Shown piece after piece: positions 8,274 to 17,513 of a stretch of DNA of 64,000 nt; positions within the stretch are counted from its first letter, which is position 1; every line of letters begins with the position of its first letter. The stretch is from Opitutus sp. (GTDB lineage Bacteria; Verrucomicrobiota; Verrucomicrobiae; Opitutales; Opitutaceae): contig SIBR01000015.1 of NCBI GenBank assembly GCA_009695065.1, positions 1 through 64,000 of the forward strand, written 5' to 3'. The notes under the pieces are model-generated. The model was not told where the DNA came from. It was given only the letters and a program-made list of their open reading frames with translations, and made no database searches. The position numbers and the translations under genes are program-made.

Positions 8274-9774
8274 GACGGCGAACTGCGGCGCCCGGCGACG
8301 AGCGCTGCCGGCAGCGCGGCGAGGAAGAGCGCGTGCAGCGCGGTTTTGGGGAATTGCTGGCGCTGGCCGTGGTGCACGAGCACGTAAGGCGCGATGGTCG
8401 CGAAATGCAGCAAGGCGGCCCAGGCGACGGGCGCCGGCACGCGGCCGCGTCCGACCACCACCGCGAGCCCGAGAGCGAAGACCGGCAGGCCTGACAGCAG
8501 CAGCCGGGAGCAAAGCGACACCCAGCTGCCGCGGCGTTCCGCGGCGGCGCGCCGGTGGTCCAGCCAGTCGCGATAACTGCCGGGGGGATCGTTGAGCCGC
8601 AGCGCCGTCATCCGGCGCATGACTTCATCGGGTGCGTCATCGAGCTCGAGCCAGAGCGAGCCGACCTCGGATGGCGGCAGCAGCAACAGGTGCGCGAGTC
8701 CGAGCTGCATGCGGTCGTGCGGCGTGAAGGTGTGACGCGTGAACGAGACGCTTTCGTCCGCGGCCCGGACGCCGAAGGCCCCCACGGCGCGCTCCCAGAT
8801 GCGGTGCAGAAAATCCGCCGGGTGCGACCGGATTGCCGCGAGCGCCGGCGCGCGAAACGAATCGACGTAGGCCATTTCGCCGAGGCTCGCATAGCGGGCG
8901 AATTCCGCCGGCGCGAAAAATGGATGGTAGGGCAGGGTCTCGCTCGAACGCAGCAGGCCGTTCGGCGAAATCATCGGTGGAGAGGTGAAGCTCGAACCAG
9001 AGATTCGATTTCAACGGCACCCAGCGGTCGAGGGCGAGGCGGTTGCGGACGGTCCAGGCACGGCACCCAGCGGTCGAGGGCGAGGCGGTTGCGGACGGTC
9101 CAGGCACTGCAGGCGGCGGCGAGAACGGCGAGTGCGATGACGGCAGCTCGCGGGGTGCGGCGTTCCCGGAGATCGAGCCAGCCGAGCGCAATCAGCAACG
9201 CGCCGCCACCCGTCAACAGCCCGGCGTGGGTGAGGGTGCCGACGGTGGCGCCGATCGGCAGCGCGGCGGTGGCCGCCGGGCGCGGACCGCGCTGGTATTC
9301 GATTGCGCCCCAGAGAAGGAGGGTGGAGCAGAGCACGGCAAGCCACGCCTCGCTTTGCACGTCGAGAAATTCGCCGGGAATCGTGGCGACGAGGACAAGA
9401 AACACGCCGCTGGTCCCCTCGCGCAGCCAGCGTTGCCCGTCGGGAAGGGCGGCGACGAGCAGGGCGTGCGCGGCGGCGAGGCCGAGCACCGCCAGGATCA
9501 GCAGCACGACCGCGGCGGTCGTGGTCTTGATGCCCGCGACGAAAAACACGGCGGCCACGAGCAGCGAATATCCCGGCGGCATCCAGGCGGTCAGGCCGGT
9601 CCCGCCGCCGAAGGGATCGCTGAAGCCGCGCCCCTCGACGAGGGCGGCGGCGATATTGCCCGGCTCGGCCCAGTTGAAGACGCCGGGTGCGAGGCGGGGC
9701 ACGTTGTGCCAGACGGCGGCGGCGACCAGCACGAGCAGGCCGGCGAGCGCACGGAACCGGAGAGGCCGGGTCAT
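8270..9774 (-). pseudogene. Broken ArnT-like membrane glycosyltransferase gene
   Basis: The N-terminal 230 or so residues read from 9774 (MTRPLRFRALAGLLVLVAAA, polytopic, ending NRLALDRWVP). The frame is then lost at a perfect 46-bp tandem duplication (9015-9106). Past the duplication the protein resumes in a second frame (LKSNLWFELHLS) and then in a third (ISPNGLLRSSETLPYHPFF to the stop at 8270), so a second indel lies near 8975-8985. Removing one repeat copy restores the first junction but not the second. The gene is a more distant GT-C relative than its three neighbours. Overlaps of 4 nt with both neighbours show it was part of the coupled operon. Confidence 0.75.
9015..9106. repeat. Perfect 46-bp tandem direct duplication
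   Basis: Two identical adjacent copies, 9015-9060 and 9061-9106, each starting CGGCACCCAGCGGTCGAGGG and ending GGTCCAGGCA. The unit is not a multiple of three, so it shifts the reading frame of the glycosyltransferase gene that contains it. The identity of the copies implies a very recent event or an assembly artefact. Confidence 0.95.
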
Positions 9775-10733
9775 GCCGGTCGCGACGGCGCCGGTCGCAG
9801 GCCGCGCGGCGATTTCACGAGGTAAACGGGGCGTTGTTTAACCTCGTCGTAGATGCGCCCGAGGTATTCGCCCAGCACGCCTATGCCGATGAGTTGGATG
9901 CCGCCGAGAAAGAGCACGAGCGCGGCGAGGGTGGTGAAGCCGGTGGGCGCGCGTTCGATGTCGACCAGGCGCTTCACGACGTAGTAGATGCCGAGGCAGA
10001 AACCGACGAGGCCGACGAACATGCCGGAATAAGTGAGCGCGCGCAGCGGGAGGGAGGAAAAGCTAAACACGGCGTCGAGGGCGTAGCGCACGAGGCGGCG
10101 GAACGTTTGCTGCGGCTGGCCGGCGGCGCGTTCCTGCCGGTCGTAGAGGACGGCGACGGACGGGAAGCCGATCCACGAGCGCAGGCCCGGAAAGAACCGA
10201 TGACGCTCGGGCAATTGCTGGAACGCGGCGACGGCTTCGCGGCCGAGCAGGCCGAAGGTGCCGGTGTTCGGGTCCATCGGGTAATCCGTGAGGCGGCTAA
10301 TCAGGCCGTGAAACGCGTCGAAGCCCAGGCGGCGCAGGCCGGTTTCGCTGCGCGTGCGGCGGGTGGCGCGCACGACCTCGGTGCCATCGCGCCAGGCGGC
10401 GACGAGTTCGGGGATGAGTTCGGGCGGATCCTGGAGATCGGCGTCCATGGTGATGACGGCGTCGAACTCCGCGGCTCGCGCGAGGCCAGCGGAGAGCGCG
10501 CTTTGGAAGCCGAAGTTGCGTGTGAGCTCGACGAGCGTGAAGCGCGGATCGCGCGCGGCCTGCGCGCGGATCAGGGTGGCGGATCGGTCGCGGCTGCCGT
10601 CGTCGATGAGGATGGCCTGCCAGGTGCAGCCGGGCTGGGCGTCGAACAGCGCGATCAGCCGGGCACAGAGCTGCGGCAGGACGGCTTCCTCGTTGAAGAT
10701 CGGGATGACGACAGCGATGCGGGAAATGGTCAT
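9771..10733 (-). CDS. GtrB/ArnC-like polyprenyl-phosphate glycosyltransferase (GT2)
   Basis: A protein of 320 residues with an N-terminal GT2 domain: ISRIAVVIPIFNEEAVLPQL, LIDDGSRDRS, ELTRNFGFQSALSAG and the metal-binding ITMDADLQDPPELI. Two C-terminal membrane segments follow (around SGMFVGLVGFCLGIYYVV and LVLFLGGIQLIGIGVLGEYL), ending in LGRIYDEVKQRPVYLV. This layout is typical of enzymes that load a sugar from an NDP donor onto undecaprenyl phosphate at the cytoplasmic face. The lipid-linked product is what GT39/ArnT-type enzymes use, which fits the GT-C genes downstream. The stop overlaps the next ATG by 4 nt. I chose MTISRI at 10733 because the conserved domain begins there. Confidence 0.88.
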   Translation of the reverse strand: MTISRIAVVIPIFNEEAVLPQLCARLIALFDAQPGCTWQAILIDDGSRDRSATLIRAQAARDPRFTLVELTRNFGFQSALSAGLARAAEFDAVITMDADLQDPPELIPELVAAWRDGTEVVRATRRTRSETGLRRLGFDAFHGLISRLTDYPMDPNTGTFGLLGREAVAAFQQLPERHRFFPGLRSWIGFPSVAVLYDRQERAAGQPQQTFRRLVRYALDAVFSFSSLPLRALTYSGMFVGLVGFCLGIYYVVKRLVDIERAPTGFTTLAALVLFLGGIQLIGIGVLGEYLGRIYDEVKQRPVYLVKSPRGLRPAPSRPA

Positions 10734-10865
10734 GGACTCGGCGGCAGAACGAGGGGACAGGATGGGAAAAGTGCCGCGCAGCGCGAGCACAAGTGCCGGT
10801 GGTCCCGATGAAAGAATCGCAAAAATCCTTCGCGTTTTCAGTTATAGGCCCGGCTGGTGGCCGTG

Positions 10866-11384
10866 TCGCGAGCTATGCTTGGGTGCGGCTGTTTCCCCGA
10901 CGGCCGGAGCGCTCATTCGAAGACTGGGTGACGAACCGCTTCGGGCGGCGGCTGTTCAATATCTTTTTTCGGACGTATACGGAAAAGGTCTGGGGCATTC
11001 CGACCAGCGAACTCAGCGCGGATTGGGCGGCGCAGCGGATCAAGGGACTGTCGCTCTCGAAGGCGATTGTGAACGCGTTTCGCGGCGCGCAGCCGGACGG
11101 CGAGGGCGGCGCGGTGATCAAGACCCTGATCGACACGTTCGACTATCCGCGACTCGGGCCGGGCGTTGGCCGCTTTTGCGAATCTGCAGGTGATCGGCCG
11201 CAACGGCATGCACAAATACAACAACCAGGATCACTCGATGATGACGGCGTTGCTCGCCGTGCGGAATTTGCAGGGCGAAAACTTTAATCTTTGGAACGTC
11301 AACGCCGATGCGGAATACCACGAGGGTGCTCCCGACGCCGAGGATGCTTCCGGCCGGCTCATGCCGGCGCGGACCCGGAGGTAA
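10866..11384 (+). pseudogene. Remnant of an NAD(P)/FAD-dependent amine-oxidase-like oxidoreductase
   Basis: Two blocks resemble this family, which is often found next to GT2 genes in glycan loci. The first is RSFEDWVTNRFGRRLFNIFF followed by TYTEKVWGIPTSELSADWAA, reading to FDYPRLGPG near 11163. The second, in another frame, is RNGMHKYNNQDHSMMTALLA with the terminal NLWNVNADAEYHE, ending at 11384. The N-terminal FAD-binding half and the segment between the two blocks are absent. The gene therefore has a 5' truncation and an internal deletion. It lies on the strand opposite to the flanking glycosyltransferases. Confidence 0.65.
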
Positions 11385-11450
11385 GGATTGCCGGGACGGG
11401 TTTCGATCAACCGCCGTTGCGCCGGCGGCGCGGCCGGTCCGCACCGGTTG

Positions 11451-12140
11451 TCAGCGAAATAGATTATATTTCAGGATCGCCCACAGCGCGCGGAAGCCGT
11501 CGCGCCAGCCGATCTTTTTGCCCTCGGCGTAGGTGCGGCCGTAATAGCTGATGCCAACCTCGTAGATCACGACGTCGAGCTTGGCCACCTTTGCCGTGAT
11601 CTCCGGCTCGAACCCGAAGCGGTTTTCCTCGATGGTGATCTTTTTCAGCACTTCACGCCGGAACAGCTTATAGCAGGTCTCCATGTCCGTGAGGTTGAGA
11701 TTCGTGGCCATGTTCGAGCACAGCGTGAGAAACTTGTTGCCGACCATGTGCCAGAAATAGACGACGCGGTGGGGCCCGCCGCCTTGGAAACGCGAGCCGA
11801 AGACCACGTCGGCGCGACCGTCGACAATCGGTTGGAGCAGTTTGGGGTATTCCTGCGGGTCGTATTCGAGGTCGGCATCCTGCACGATCACCACGTCGCC
11901 GGTGGCGGCCGCGAAGCCGGTGCGGACGGCCGCGCCTTTGCCCTGGTTGACCTCGTGGTAGATGATCCGGTCGACGAGCGGCGCGATCTGGGTGCGGAGG
12001 AGGTCCCGCGTGCCGTCGCGCGAGCAATCGTCGACGATGATGATCTCCTTGTCCTTCACCGGCGCCGCCCGCACGCGATCGATGATCAGGCGGATGGTCT
12101 TGGCCTCGTTGTAGCAGGGAATGACGATGGAGAGCTTCAT
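11451..12140 (-). CDS. Dolichol/polyprenyl-phosphate mannosyltransferase-like GT2
   Basis: A soluble protein of 229 residues, the usual size of single-domain DPM1-like enzymes. It starts [16 protein letters not shown] and has [12 protein letters not shown] (nucleotide site), [33 protein letters not shown] (DxD metal site) and GSRFQGG. The C terminus ends in the frequent pattern [20 protein letters not shown]. It transfers a hexose from an NDP-sugar to a polyprenyl phosphate. It is the first gene of the minus-strand glycan cluster, but about 700 nt holding an opposite-strand remnant separate it from the next member, so it may be transcribed alone. Confidence 0.9.
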   Translation of the reverse strand: MKLSIVIPCYNEAKTIRLIIDRVRAAPVKDKEIIIVDDCSRDGTRDLLRTQIAPLVDRIIYHEVNQGKGAAVRTGFAAATGDVVIVQDADLEYDPQEYPKLLQPIVDGRADVVFGSRFQGGGPHRVVYFWHMVGNKFLTLCSNMATNLNLTDMETCYKLFRREVLKKITIEENRFGFEPEITAKVAKLDVVIYEVGISYYGRTYAEGKKIGWRDGFRALWAILKYNLFR

Positions 12141-12216
12141 GCGGCGCGTGGGGACAAACGGTAGGGGCAGTCTTCGCCAGGGGAAGTATTTTTAAACGCG
12201 GGCTGGGCGGATCGCG

Positions 12217-12483
12217 TCAGCGGGCAGTAGGAAACAGCGCCTCGAGCTCGACGCGCGGAAACACATCGAGCAGGCCGCCGCGCGTGGCATTGAAGATCCG
12301 CACGCCCCGGGCGGTGGCGATTGCGCGGAGCGCCTTGTATTGCCGCCACAAGGTTACGTAGCTGGCGAACTCGGTCTCCAGATCCGATGGCGGTCGCTTG
12401 GGTCGGCATGAGAGCCGCTGCGCCAAATCCCGGCAAGCACGCGGGACGGCGGGGTGGCGCTTGACGCTGGCGCGCGTGGCCTA
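12217..12483 (-). pseudogene. C-terminal fragment of a DUF115 (MptE-like) family protein
   Basis: The frame reads RLSCRPKRPPSDLETEFASY and then ARGVRIFNATRGGLLDVFPR. The second stretch resembles the C-terminal ending of DUF115/6-hydroxymethylpterin-diphosphokinase-like proteins, which often accompany glycosylation loci. No normal start is visible: the frame is open back to a TAG at about 12484, and the VTT protein gene starts divergently at 12497. The N-terminal several hundred residues are missing, so I read this as a truncated remnant. A very small independent gene starting at the TTG at 12426 is less likely. Confidence 0.45.
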
Positions 12484-12496
12484 ACAGGCTCGCCCG

Positions 12497-13171
12497 ATGT
12501 CGACTGAGGTGGTGCTGCCAAAACGAAAAGTGCCGGTCATCAAGCTGGCGCTCGCCGGGCTGCTTGTGCTCGCAGGAGCGGTGGTGCTGTTGCGCGGTTT
12601 CGACTGGCGGACCCAGGTTTTGCACGGGATAGAGTTGCTGCGCCGGGCCGGACCCGGGGTGTATTTTGCGACCATGACGGTGTTGCCGTCGGTCGGCGTT
12701 CCGCTGATGGCCTTTACGATTCCAGCCGGTGAAGCCTTTGCCGGACAGATGGGCATGGGTGGCGTCATCGCGGCGGCGCTCGCGTCGATCGCAGTGAACC
12801 TGGCGTTGACCTACTGGCTCGCCCGTTACGCGTTCCGGCCGGTCTTGACGTGGCTGATCCAGCGCTATGGCTATCAGATCCCGCGAGTGACTCCAGACAA
12901 TGCGCTGAACGTGCTGCTCGTGGTGCGGCTGACGCCGGGACCACCCTATGCGTTGCAAGGGTTCGTGCTCGGCATCGCGGAGGCGCCCTTTCGACTCTAC
13001 ATGATCGTTTCGTGGCTGGCGGTGTTGCCGTGGGCGATCGGCGCCATCGTGTTGGGGCAGGGGCTGTTCAACGGCAATTTTCGGGCCGCGGCGTCGGGAC
13101 TGGGCGTGCTCGTCGTCGGGGCGATCGCCGTGCAATGGGTGCGCAAAAAGCATTTACGACGTGAAGGCTGA
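12497..13171 (+). CDS. TVP38/TMEM64-family (VTT domain) membrane protein
   Basis: A protein of 224 residues with about five hydrophobic stretches (VIKLALAGLLVLAGAVVLL near the start, then GGVIAAALASIAVNLALTYW, and near the C terminus FRAAASGLGVLVVGAIAVQW). The VTT core shows TIPAGEAFAGQMGMGG and the later VVRLTPGPPYALQGFVLGIA, matching the family re-entrant-loop regions. Members are integral membrane proteins of the DedA superfamily; lipid scrambling has been shown for some relatives, but the bacterial role is poorly defined. The 3' end overlaps xseA by 11 nt, so the two are probably co-transcribed. Confidence 0.82.
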   Translation: MSTEVVLPKRKVPVIKLALAGLLVLAGAVVLLRGFDWRTQVLHGIELLRRAGPGVYFATMTVLPSVGVPLMAFTIPAGEAFAGQMGMGGVIAAALASIAVNLALTYWLARYAFRPVLTWLIQRYGYQIPRVTPDNALNVLLVVRLTPGPPYALQGFVLGIAEAPFRLYMIVSWLAVLPWAIGAIVLGQGLFNGNFRAAASGLGVLVVGAIAVQWVRKKHLRREG

Positions 13172-14441
13172 AATAGACCTCGGCGACAAAGGCACTCGGG
13201 CGGAAAGCGTCAGCGAGTTCACGCGGCGTGTGAAGACGCTGCTGGAGAGCGGCGTCCAGCCGGGCTGGGTGCGCGGCGAGGTTTCCAACCTGCGGGCGCA
13301 GGCCAGCGGGCACGTCTATTTTTCATTGAAGGACGCCGGGGCGCAGCTGGCGGCCGTTTTGTTTCGCGGCGATGCGGCACGCCAGACGGTGCAATTACGC
13401 GACGGAGCGCAGGTCGTCGTTTTCGGCGAAGTCAGCGTTTACGAGGCGCGCGGGCAGTATCAGCTCATCGTGCGGGCCGTCGTGGAGGACGGCGTCGGCC
13501 GGCTGCAGCGCGAGTTCGAGGCCTTGAAGGCCCGGCTGGCCGGGGAGGGCCTGTTCGCCGCGGAGCGGAAGCGGCCCATCCCGACGATGCCGCGCACGGT
13601 GGGCTTTATCACGTCGCCCACGGGGGCGGCCGTGCAGGATTTCGTTCGCATCATCACCCGGCGCAAGTGGCGCGGCCGGGTGGTGGTGTTACCGGCCAAG
13701 GTGCAGGGCGACGGGGCGGCCGCGGAGATGGCGGCCATGCTCCGTCTGGCCGAACAACTCGGGATCTTCGACCTCGTCGTGATCGGCCGCGGCGGCGGCA
13801 GCCTCGAGGACTTGTGGGCGTTCAACGAGGAGGTGCTGGTGCGGGCGGTGGCGGCGTGCGCCATCCCCGTCATTTCCGCCGTCGGCCACGAAATCGATTT
13901 TTCCCTGTGCGATTTCGTGGCCGACCTGCGGGCGGAAACTCCCAGTGCGGCGGCGGAATTGATCACGAGCCATTTCCTCGACGGCGTGGACCGGCTGCGA
14001 CAGGCGGACGAGGCCCTGCTCGCCCGGGCCGAGGGAGCGGTGCGGGAGGCGGATGCGCGACTGGACCATGCCCGGTCCCGGCTGCGCCTGCTGACGCCGG
14101 CGGCGCAGATCGAACAGGGGTATCTGCGGCTCGATGATTTTTCCAACCGGCTGGTCTCGGCGGCGCGCAACGCGGTGCATGCGTGCCGGCTTGATTGGGC
14201 GGAGGCGGCCGCCGGGTTGCAACGGCACTCGCCGGAAAAGCGGGTGCAGCTCGAATCGCACCGGTTGCTCTCGTTGTGGAAACGGCTGCAGGCGGCGAGT
14301 CCGGCCTCGGTGCTCAACCGCGGTTTTGTCATGCTCCGCGACGACACGGGCGTCCCCGTGACGCGCCGCGCCGCGGTAAAATCCGGACAGGCGCTTGCGG
14401 CCGAATTCGCGGATGGCACGACGCGGTTGCGAGCGGAATGA
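13161..14441 (+). CDS. xseA: Exodeoxyribonuclease VII large subunit
   Basis: A protein of 426 residues with the full XseA layout. An N-terminal OB fold comes first (VSEFTRRVKTLLESGVQPGW, VRGEVSNLRAQASGHVYFSL). The catalytic domain follows with TVGFITSPTGAAVQDF, LVVIGRGGGSLEDLWAFNEE and VISAVGHEIDFSLCDFVADL, then a long helical C-terminal region. With XseB it degrades single-stranded DNA to acid-soluble oligonucleotides. The start is a GTG at 13161 inside the end of the upstream gene, and the conserved N terminus fixes this choice. The small subunit xseB is not in the window. Confidence 0.96.
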   Translation: MKAEIDLGDKGTRAESVSEFTRRVKTLLESGVQPGWVRGEVSNLRAQASGHVYFSLKDAGAQLAAVLFRGDAARQTVQLRDGAQVVVFGEVSVYEARGQYQLIVRAVVEDGVGRLQREFEALKARLAGEGLFAAERKRPIPTMPRTVGFITSPTGAAVQDFVRIITRRKWRGRVVVLPAKVQGDGAAAEMAAMLRLAEQLGIFDLVVIGRGGGSLEDLWAFNEEVLVRAVAACAIPVISAVGHEIDFSLCDFVADLRAETPSAAAELITSHFLDGVDRLRQADEALLARAEGAVREADARLDHARSRLRLLTPAAQIEQGYLRLDDFSNRLVSAARNAVHACRLDWAEAAAGLQRHSPEKRVQLESHRLLSLWKRLQAASPASVLNRGFVMLRDDTGVPVTRRAAVKSGQALAAEFADGTTRLRAE

Positions 14442-14500
14442 TGCCGCCGGCACTGGAATATTGCAGCGATTGAGCTACGTTCGGAGAGATTCCTTCACCC

Positions 14501-15034
14501 GTGAGCACGAAACCCGTTCAGAATTTCACGTCCGCCCTTTCCGCCTGCGGCCTGCCCTCGCAGGTCGTGATCGATCGCGCACGGATGCCGGTGCACCGCA
14601 CGGATGCCGAATGGCAGCAAATGCTGACGCCCCGCCAATACCGGGTCGCGCGCGAGCAGGGCACGGAGCCACCGTTTGCCAACGAATTCTGGGATCACCA
14701 CGAGGACGGCGTTTATTTTAGTGTCTGCAGCGACACGCCGCTGTTCGACGGCCGGGACAAATTCGAGAGCGGCACCGGCTGGCCGAGTTTTACGAAGCCG
14801 ATCGAACCGGCGTTTGTGGGCGAGCATGTGGACACGAGCCACGGTATGCGGCGGGTGGAGGCACACTGCAGTATCGACGGCGGGCACCTCGGCCACGTAT
14901 TTCCCGACGGGCCGCGCGCGCAGGGCGGCCTGCGTTATTGCATCAACAGCGCTTCGCTCCGGTTCATGCCGCGGAAGGAGTATGAGGCGTGGCTCCGAGC
15001 CAACGGTTCGGGTTCGGCGGCCGCGGGAGGGTAA
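14501..15034 (+). CDS. msrB: Peptide-methionine (R)-S-oxide reductase, zinc-site-free form
   Basis: A protein of 177 residues that reduces methionine-R-sulfoxide. The active-site Cys147 lies in [14 protein letters not shown], the family signature. The two CxxC zinc motifs are not present: the first region reads [10 protein letters not shown] (one Cys) and the second [13 protein letters not shown] (one Cys). The resolving Cys of E. coli MsrB (SGCGWPSF) is Thr here (SGTGWPSF). The enzyme must therefore use another thiol or a one-Cys mechanism. The start is the GTG at 14501. It is monocistronic and convergent with the next gene. Confidence 0.93.
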   Translation: MSTKPVQNFTSALSACGLPSQVVIDRARMPVHRTDAEWQQMLTPRQYRVAREQGTEPPFANEFWDHHEDGVYFSVCSDTPLFDGRDKFESGTGWPSFTKPIEPAFVGEHVDTSHGMRRVEAHCSIDGGHLGHVFPDGPRAQGGLRYCINSASLRFMPRKEYEAWLRANGSGSAAAGG

Positions 15035-15036
15035 TC

Positions 15037-15064
15037 GCGGGCCGGTCAATTAATCCCGGCCCGC
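15037..15064. terminator. Hairpin between convergent genes, possible bidirectional terminator
   Basis: GCGGGCCGG and CCGGCCCGC form a perfect 9-bp stem around a 10-nt AT-rich loop, in the gap between the msrB stop and the stop of the opposing oxidoreductase gene. No U-tract follows on either strand, so intrinsic termination is uncertain. Confidence 0.45.
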
Positions 15065-15074
15065 TCTGCCACGG

Positions 15075-16232
15075 CTAGACCGCCGGCATCTTCATCCACT
15101 TCGCGCCGGCGTTGCCGCTTTTCACGACGGTTTCAATGAAGGCCATGCCTTCGACGCCGTCCTGAATCGTGGGAAAATCTAAATTCTTCGGCCGGGTTCT
15201 TCCCATGACTTCCGCGACGATCGCGCGGAATGCCTCGCGGTAGATATTGCCGAAGGCCTCCAGGTAACCTTCCGGGTGTCCGGCCGGAAGGCGCGTAAAG
15301 CGGGCGGCGTTGATGCTGACGTAGCCGTTGCCCCGGCGCCAGATTTCGCGCGGCTTGTCCGGATATTTCACGGTGAGTTCATTCGGGTGCTCCTGATGCC
15401 ACTCGAGCGAGGCCTTCGTGCCGTAGACGCGGAGGTTGAGGGCGTTTTCGTCGCCGACGCTGATTTGCGAGGCGTGGATGATGCCCTTCGCGCCACCCTT
15501 GAAACGCACGAGGATGTTGCCGTCGTCGTCGAGCTTGCGGCCTTTCACGAACGTCGTGAGGTCGGCGCACAGCGAGTCGATGTGCAGGCCGGTGACGTAA
15601 CGGGCGAGACTTTCGGCGTGCGTGCCGATATCGCCGATGCAACCGGCCGCACCGCTGCGCTTGGGATCGGTGCGCCAGCCCGCCTGTTTCTGGCCGGTCT
15701 TTTCGAGGAGCGTGCTCAGCCAGCCCTGCGGGTACTCGGCGACGACCTTGCGGATGTCGCCCAGCGCACCGCTACGGACGAAATCGCGTGCCTGCTTCAC
15801 CATCGGATTGCCGGTGTAATTGTGGGTGAGGACGAAAACTTTTTTCGTCCGCTTTACGATGGCGCGAAGACGCTTGGCCTCATCGAGATTGAAAGTCGCG
15901 GGTTTGTCGCAAACGACGTTGAAGCCGTTTTCGAGAAACAGCTTCGCGGGCGGGAAATGCTGGTGGTTCGGCGTCACGATGACGACGAAGTCGAGCCGCT
16001 CGTCCTCGGGCATCCGGGCCTCGGCCTTCGCCATCGCGGCGTAGCTGCCGTAAACGCGGGCCGGATCGAGAAAGAGGTCGGCCCCGGAGGCCGTGGACCG
16101 CGCCGGGTCGGAGGAAAATGCGCCGGCGACGAGCTGCGCCTGACCGTCCATGGCGGCGGCGATGCGATGCACGGCCCCGATGAAGGCGCCGCGGCCGCCG
16201 CCGATCATGCCAAAACGAAGTTTTCTGTTCAT
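15075..16232 (-). CDS. Gfo/Idh/MocA family oxidoreductase
   Basis: A cytoplasmic protein of 385 residues. The N-terminal Rossmann fold begins [19 protein letters not shown], followed by [20 protein letters not shown] and [11 protein letters not shown], the family EKP motif with Asp in place of Glu. [15 protein letters not shown] carries the conserved His of the C-terminal domain. Members oxidise or reduce sugars or inositols with NAD(P). The start MNRKLRF at 16232 follows from the fold. The gene lies 67 nt downstream of a TIM-barrel isomerase, and such pairs commonly act together in sugar or inositol catabolism. The substrate is not identifiable. Confidence 0.9.
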   Translation of the reverse strand: MNRKLRFGMIGGGRGAFIGAVHRIAAAMDGQAQLVAGAFSSDPARSTASGADLFLDPARVYGSYAAMAKAEARMPEDERLDFVVIVTPNHQHFPPAKLFLENGFNVVCDKPATFNLDEAKRLRAIVKRTKKVFVLTHNYTGNPMVKQARDFVRSGALGDIRKVVAEYPQGWLSTLLEKTGQKQAGWRTDPKRSGAAGCIGDIGTHAESLARYVTGLHIDSLCADLTTFVKGRKLDDDGNILVRFKGGAKGIIHASQISVGDENALNLRVYGTKASLEWHQEHPNELTVKYPDKPREIWRRGNGYVSINAARFTRLPAGHPEGYLEAFGNIYREAFRAIVAEVMGRTRPKNLDFPTIQDGVEGMAFIETVVKSGNAGAKWMKMPAV

Positions 16233-16299
16233 AAAAGGAAGTGCGGGTTGCGGGCGGGTGGGATGGACTGGGCGCGCCACTCGCGTCGCGCGCTGGCGT

Positions 16300-17343
16300 T
16301 TACCGCTTCTGCTTGTCGAACGCCGCGTCGAACGCGACGGCGCTCGCCGGGAAATCCATTTTGCGCACAAAGGCGGCGGCCTCGGCGGCGCCGTGCATGC
16401 GGTCCATTCGAATGTCCTCCCACTCGACGCTGAGCGGGCCGCGATAACCGACGTCATTGAGCGCGACGATGATGTCCTCGAACTTGATGTCGCCGCGACC
16501 GGGCGAGCGGAAGTCCCAAGCACGCCGTGGATCGCCGAAGTTTACGTGGCCGCCAAAGGTGCCGACCGTGCCATCGCCGTGACCCCACCAGACGTCCTTC
16601 ATGTGGGCGTGGAAGATGCGCTCGCCGAGCAGCCGGATGAATTTAACATAGTCCACGCCCTGGTAGCCGAGGTGGGAGGGATCGTAGTTGAAACCGAAAC
16701 GCTTGTGGCCGTTGACCGCGGCGATGGCGCGCTGCGCGCTGGCAATATCGAACGCGATTTCGGTCGGGTGTACCTCAAGGCCGAAATTGACGTCGAGTTT
16801 GTCGAACGCCTCGAGGATCGGCCCGAACCGCTTCGCGAAATCCGCGTAGCCCGCGTCCCAGTAAGCCTGCGACGTCGGGGGAAAGGCATAGATCGAATGC
16901 CAGATGCTCGAACCGGTGAAGCCGTTGACGACGGTGGGGAAGCTGACGCCGTTTTTGCGCGCGGGATTGGCATCGAAAAAGGCCCGCGCGCCCTTGGCCG
17001 CGGTGATGAGCTTGCGCGCGGCGCGCTTGCGCACGCCCTCGGGATCACCGTCGCCCCAGACGTCGGGTGGCAGGATCGCCTGGTGCCGCTCGTCGATGGG
17101 ATCGCAGATGGCCTGGCCGACGAGATGGCACGAGATGGCGTAGCAACTCAGGCCGTGGTCCTTGAGGAGCGCCCATTTTTCATGGACGTATTTCTTGCTC
17201 GAGGCGGCGGCATCGACGTCGAAGTGGTCGCCCCAACAGGCGAGTTCCACGCCGTCGTAGCCCATCTTTTTCGCGAGCGGGGCCAGGGTTTCGAGCGAGA
17301 GGTCGGCCCATTGGCCGGTGAACAGGGTGACGGGACGGGGCAT
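16300..17343 (-). CDS. Sugar phosphate isomerase/epimerase family TIM-barrel protein
   Basis: A protein of 347 residues of the xylose-isomerase-like TIM-barrel superfamily. Recognisable parts are [17 protein letters not shown] (strand 1-2 with an early Glu), [42 protein letters not shown] and [12 protein letters not shown]. The Glu, Asp, His and Glu in these motifs are placed like the metal ligands of the family. It probably forms an operon with the Gfo/Idh/MocA gene downstream. A hairpin (CGCCCTCC ACGC GGAGGGCG at 17359-17378) lies just upstream of its start, in the divergent gap with apt. Confidence 0.88.
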   Translation of the reverse strand: MPRPVTLFTGQWADLSLETLAPLAKKMGYDGVELACWGDHFDVDAAASSKKYVHEKWALLKDHGLSCYAISCHLVGQAICDPIDERHQAILPPDVWGDGDPEGVRKRAARKLITAAKGARAFFDANPARKNGVSFPTVVNGFTGSSIWHSIYAFPPTSQAYWDAGYADFAKRFGPILEAFDKLDVNFGLEVHPTEIAFDIASAQRAIAAVNGHKRFGFNYDPSHLGYQGVDYVKFIRLLGERIFHAHMKDVWWGHGDGTVGTFGGHVNFGDPRRAWDFRSPGRGDIKFEDIIVALNDVGYRGPLSVEWEDIRMDRMHGAAEAAAFVRKMDFPASAVAFDAAFDKQKR

Positions 17344-17513
17344 AGGGAGGGGAGTTGGCGCCCTCCACGCGGAGGGCGCGAGGAGGATTTCGCGACGCAG
17401 TGGGGGCCGGCAAGGAGAATGTCGCCGCCCGGTGCCGATGGCGGTTGCGCCGCTCCGGCGAGTTTTTCTTGCCGGGCGTCAGGGCCACGTTCCTCATCGC
17501 GGCGCATTTAAGT

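Noticed and set aside
6771..8387. Plus-strand open frame of 538 codons over the GT-C paralogue C
   Set aside because: Arg/Glu/Gly-rich shadow of a conserved membrane protein gene with no recognisable domain.
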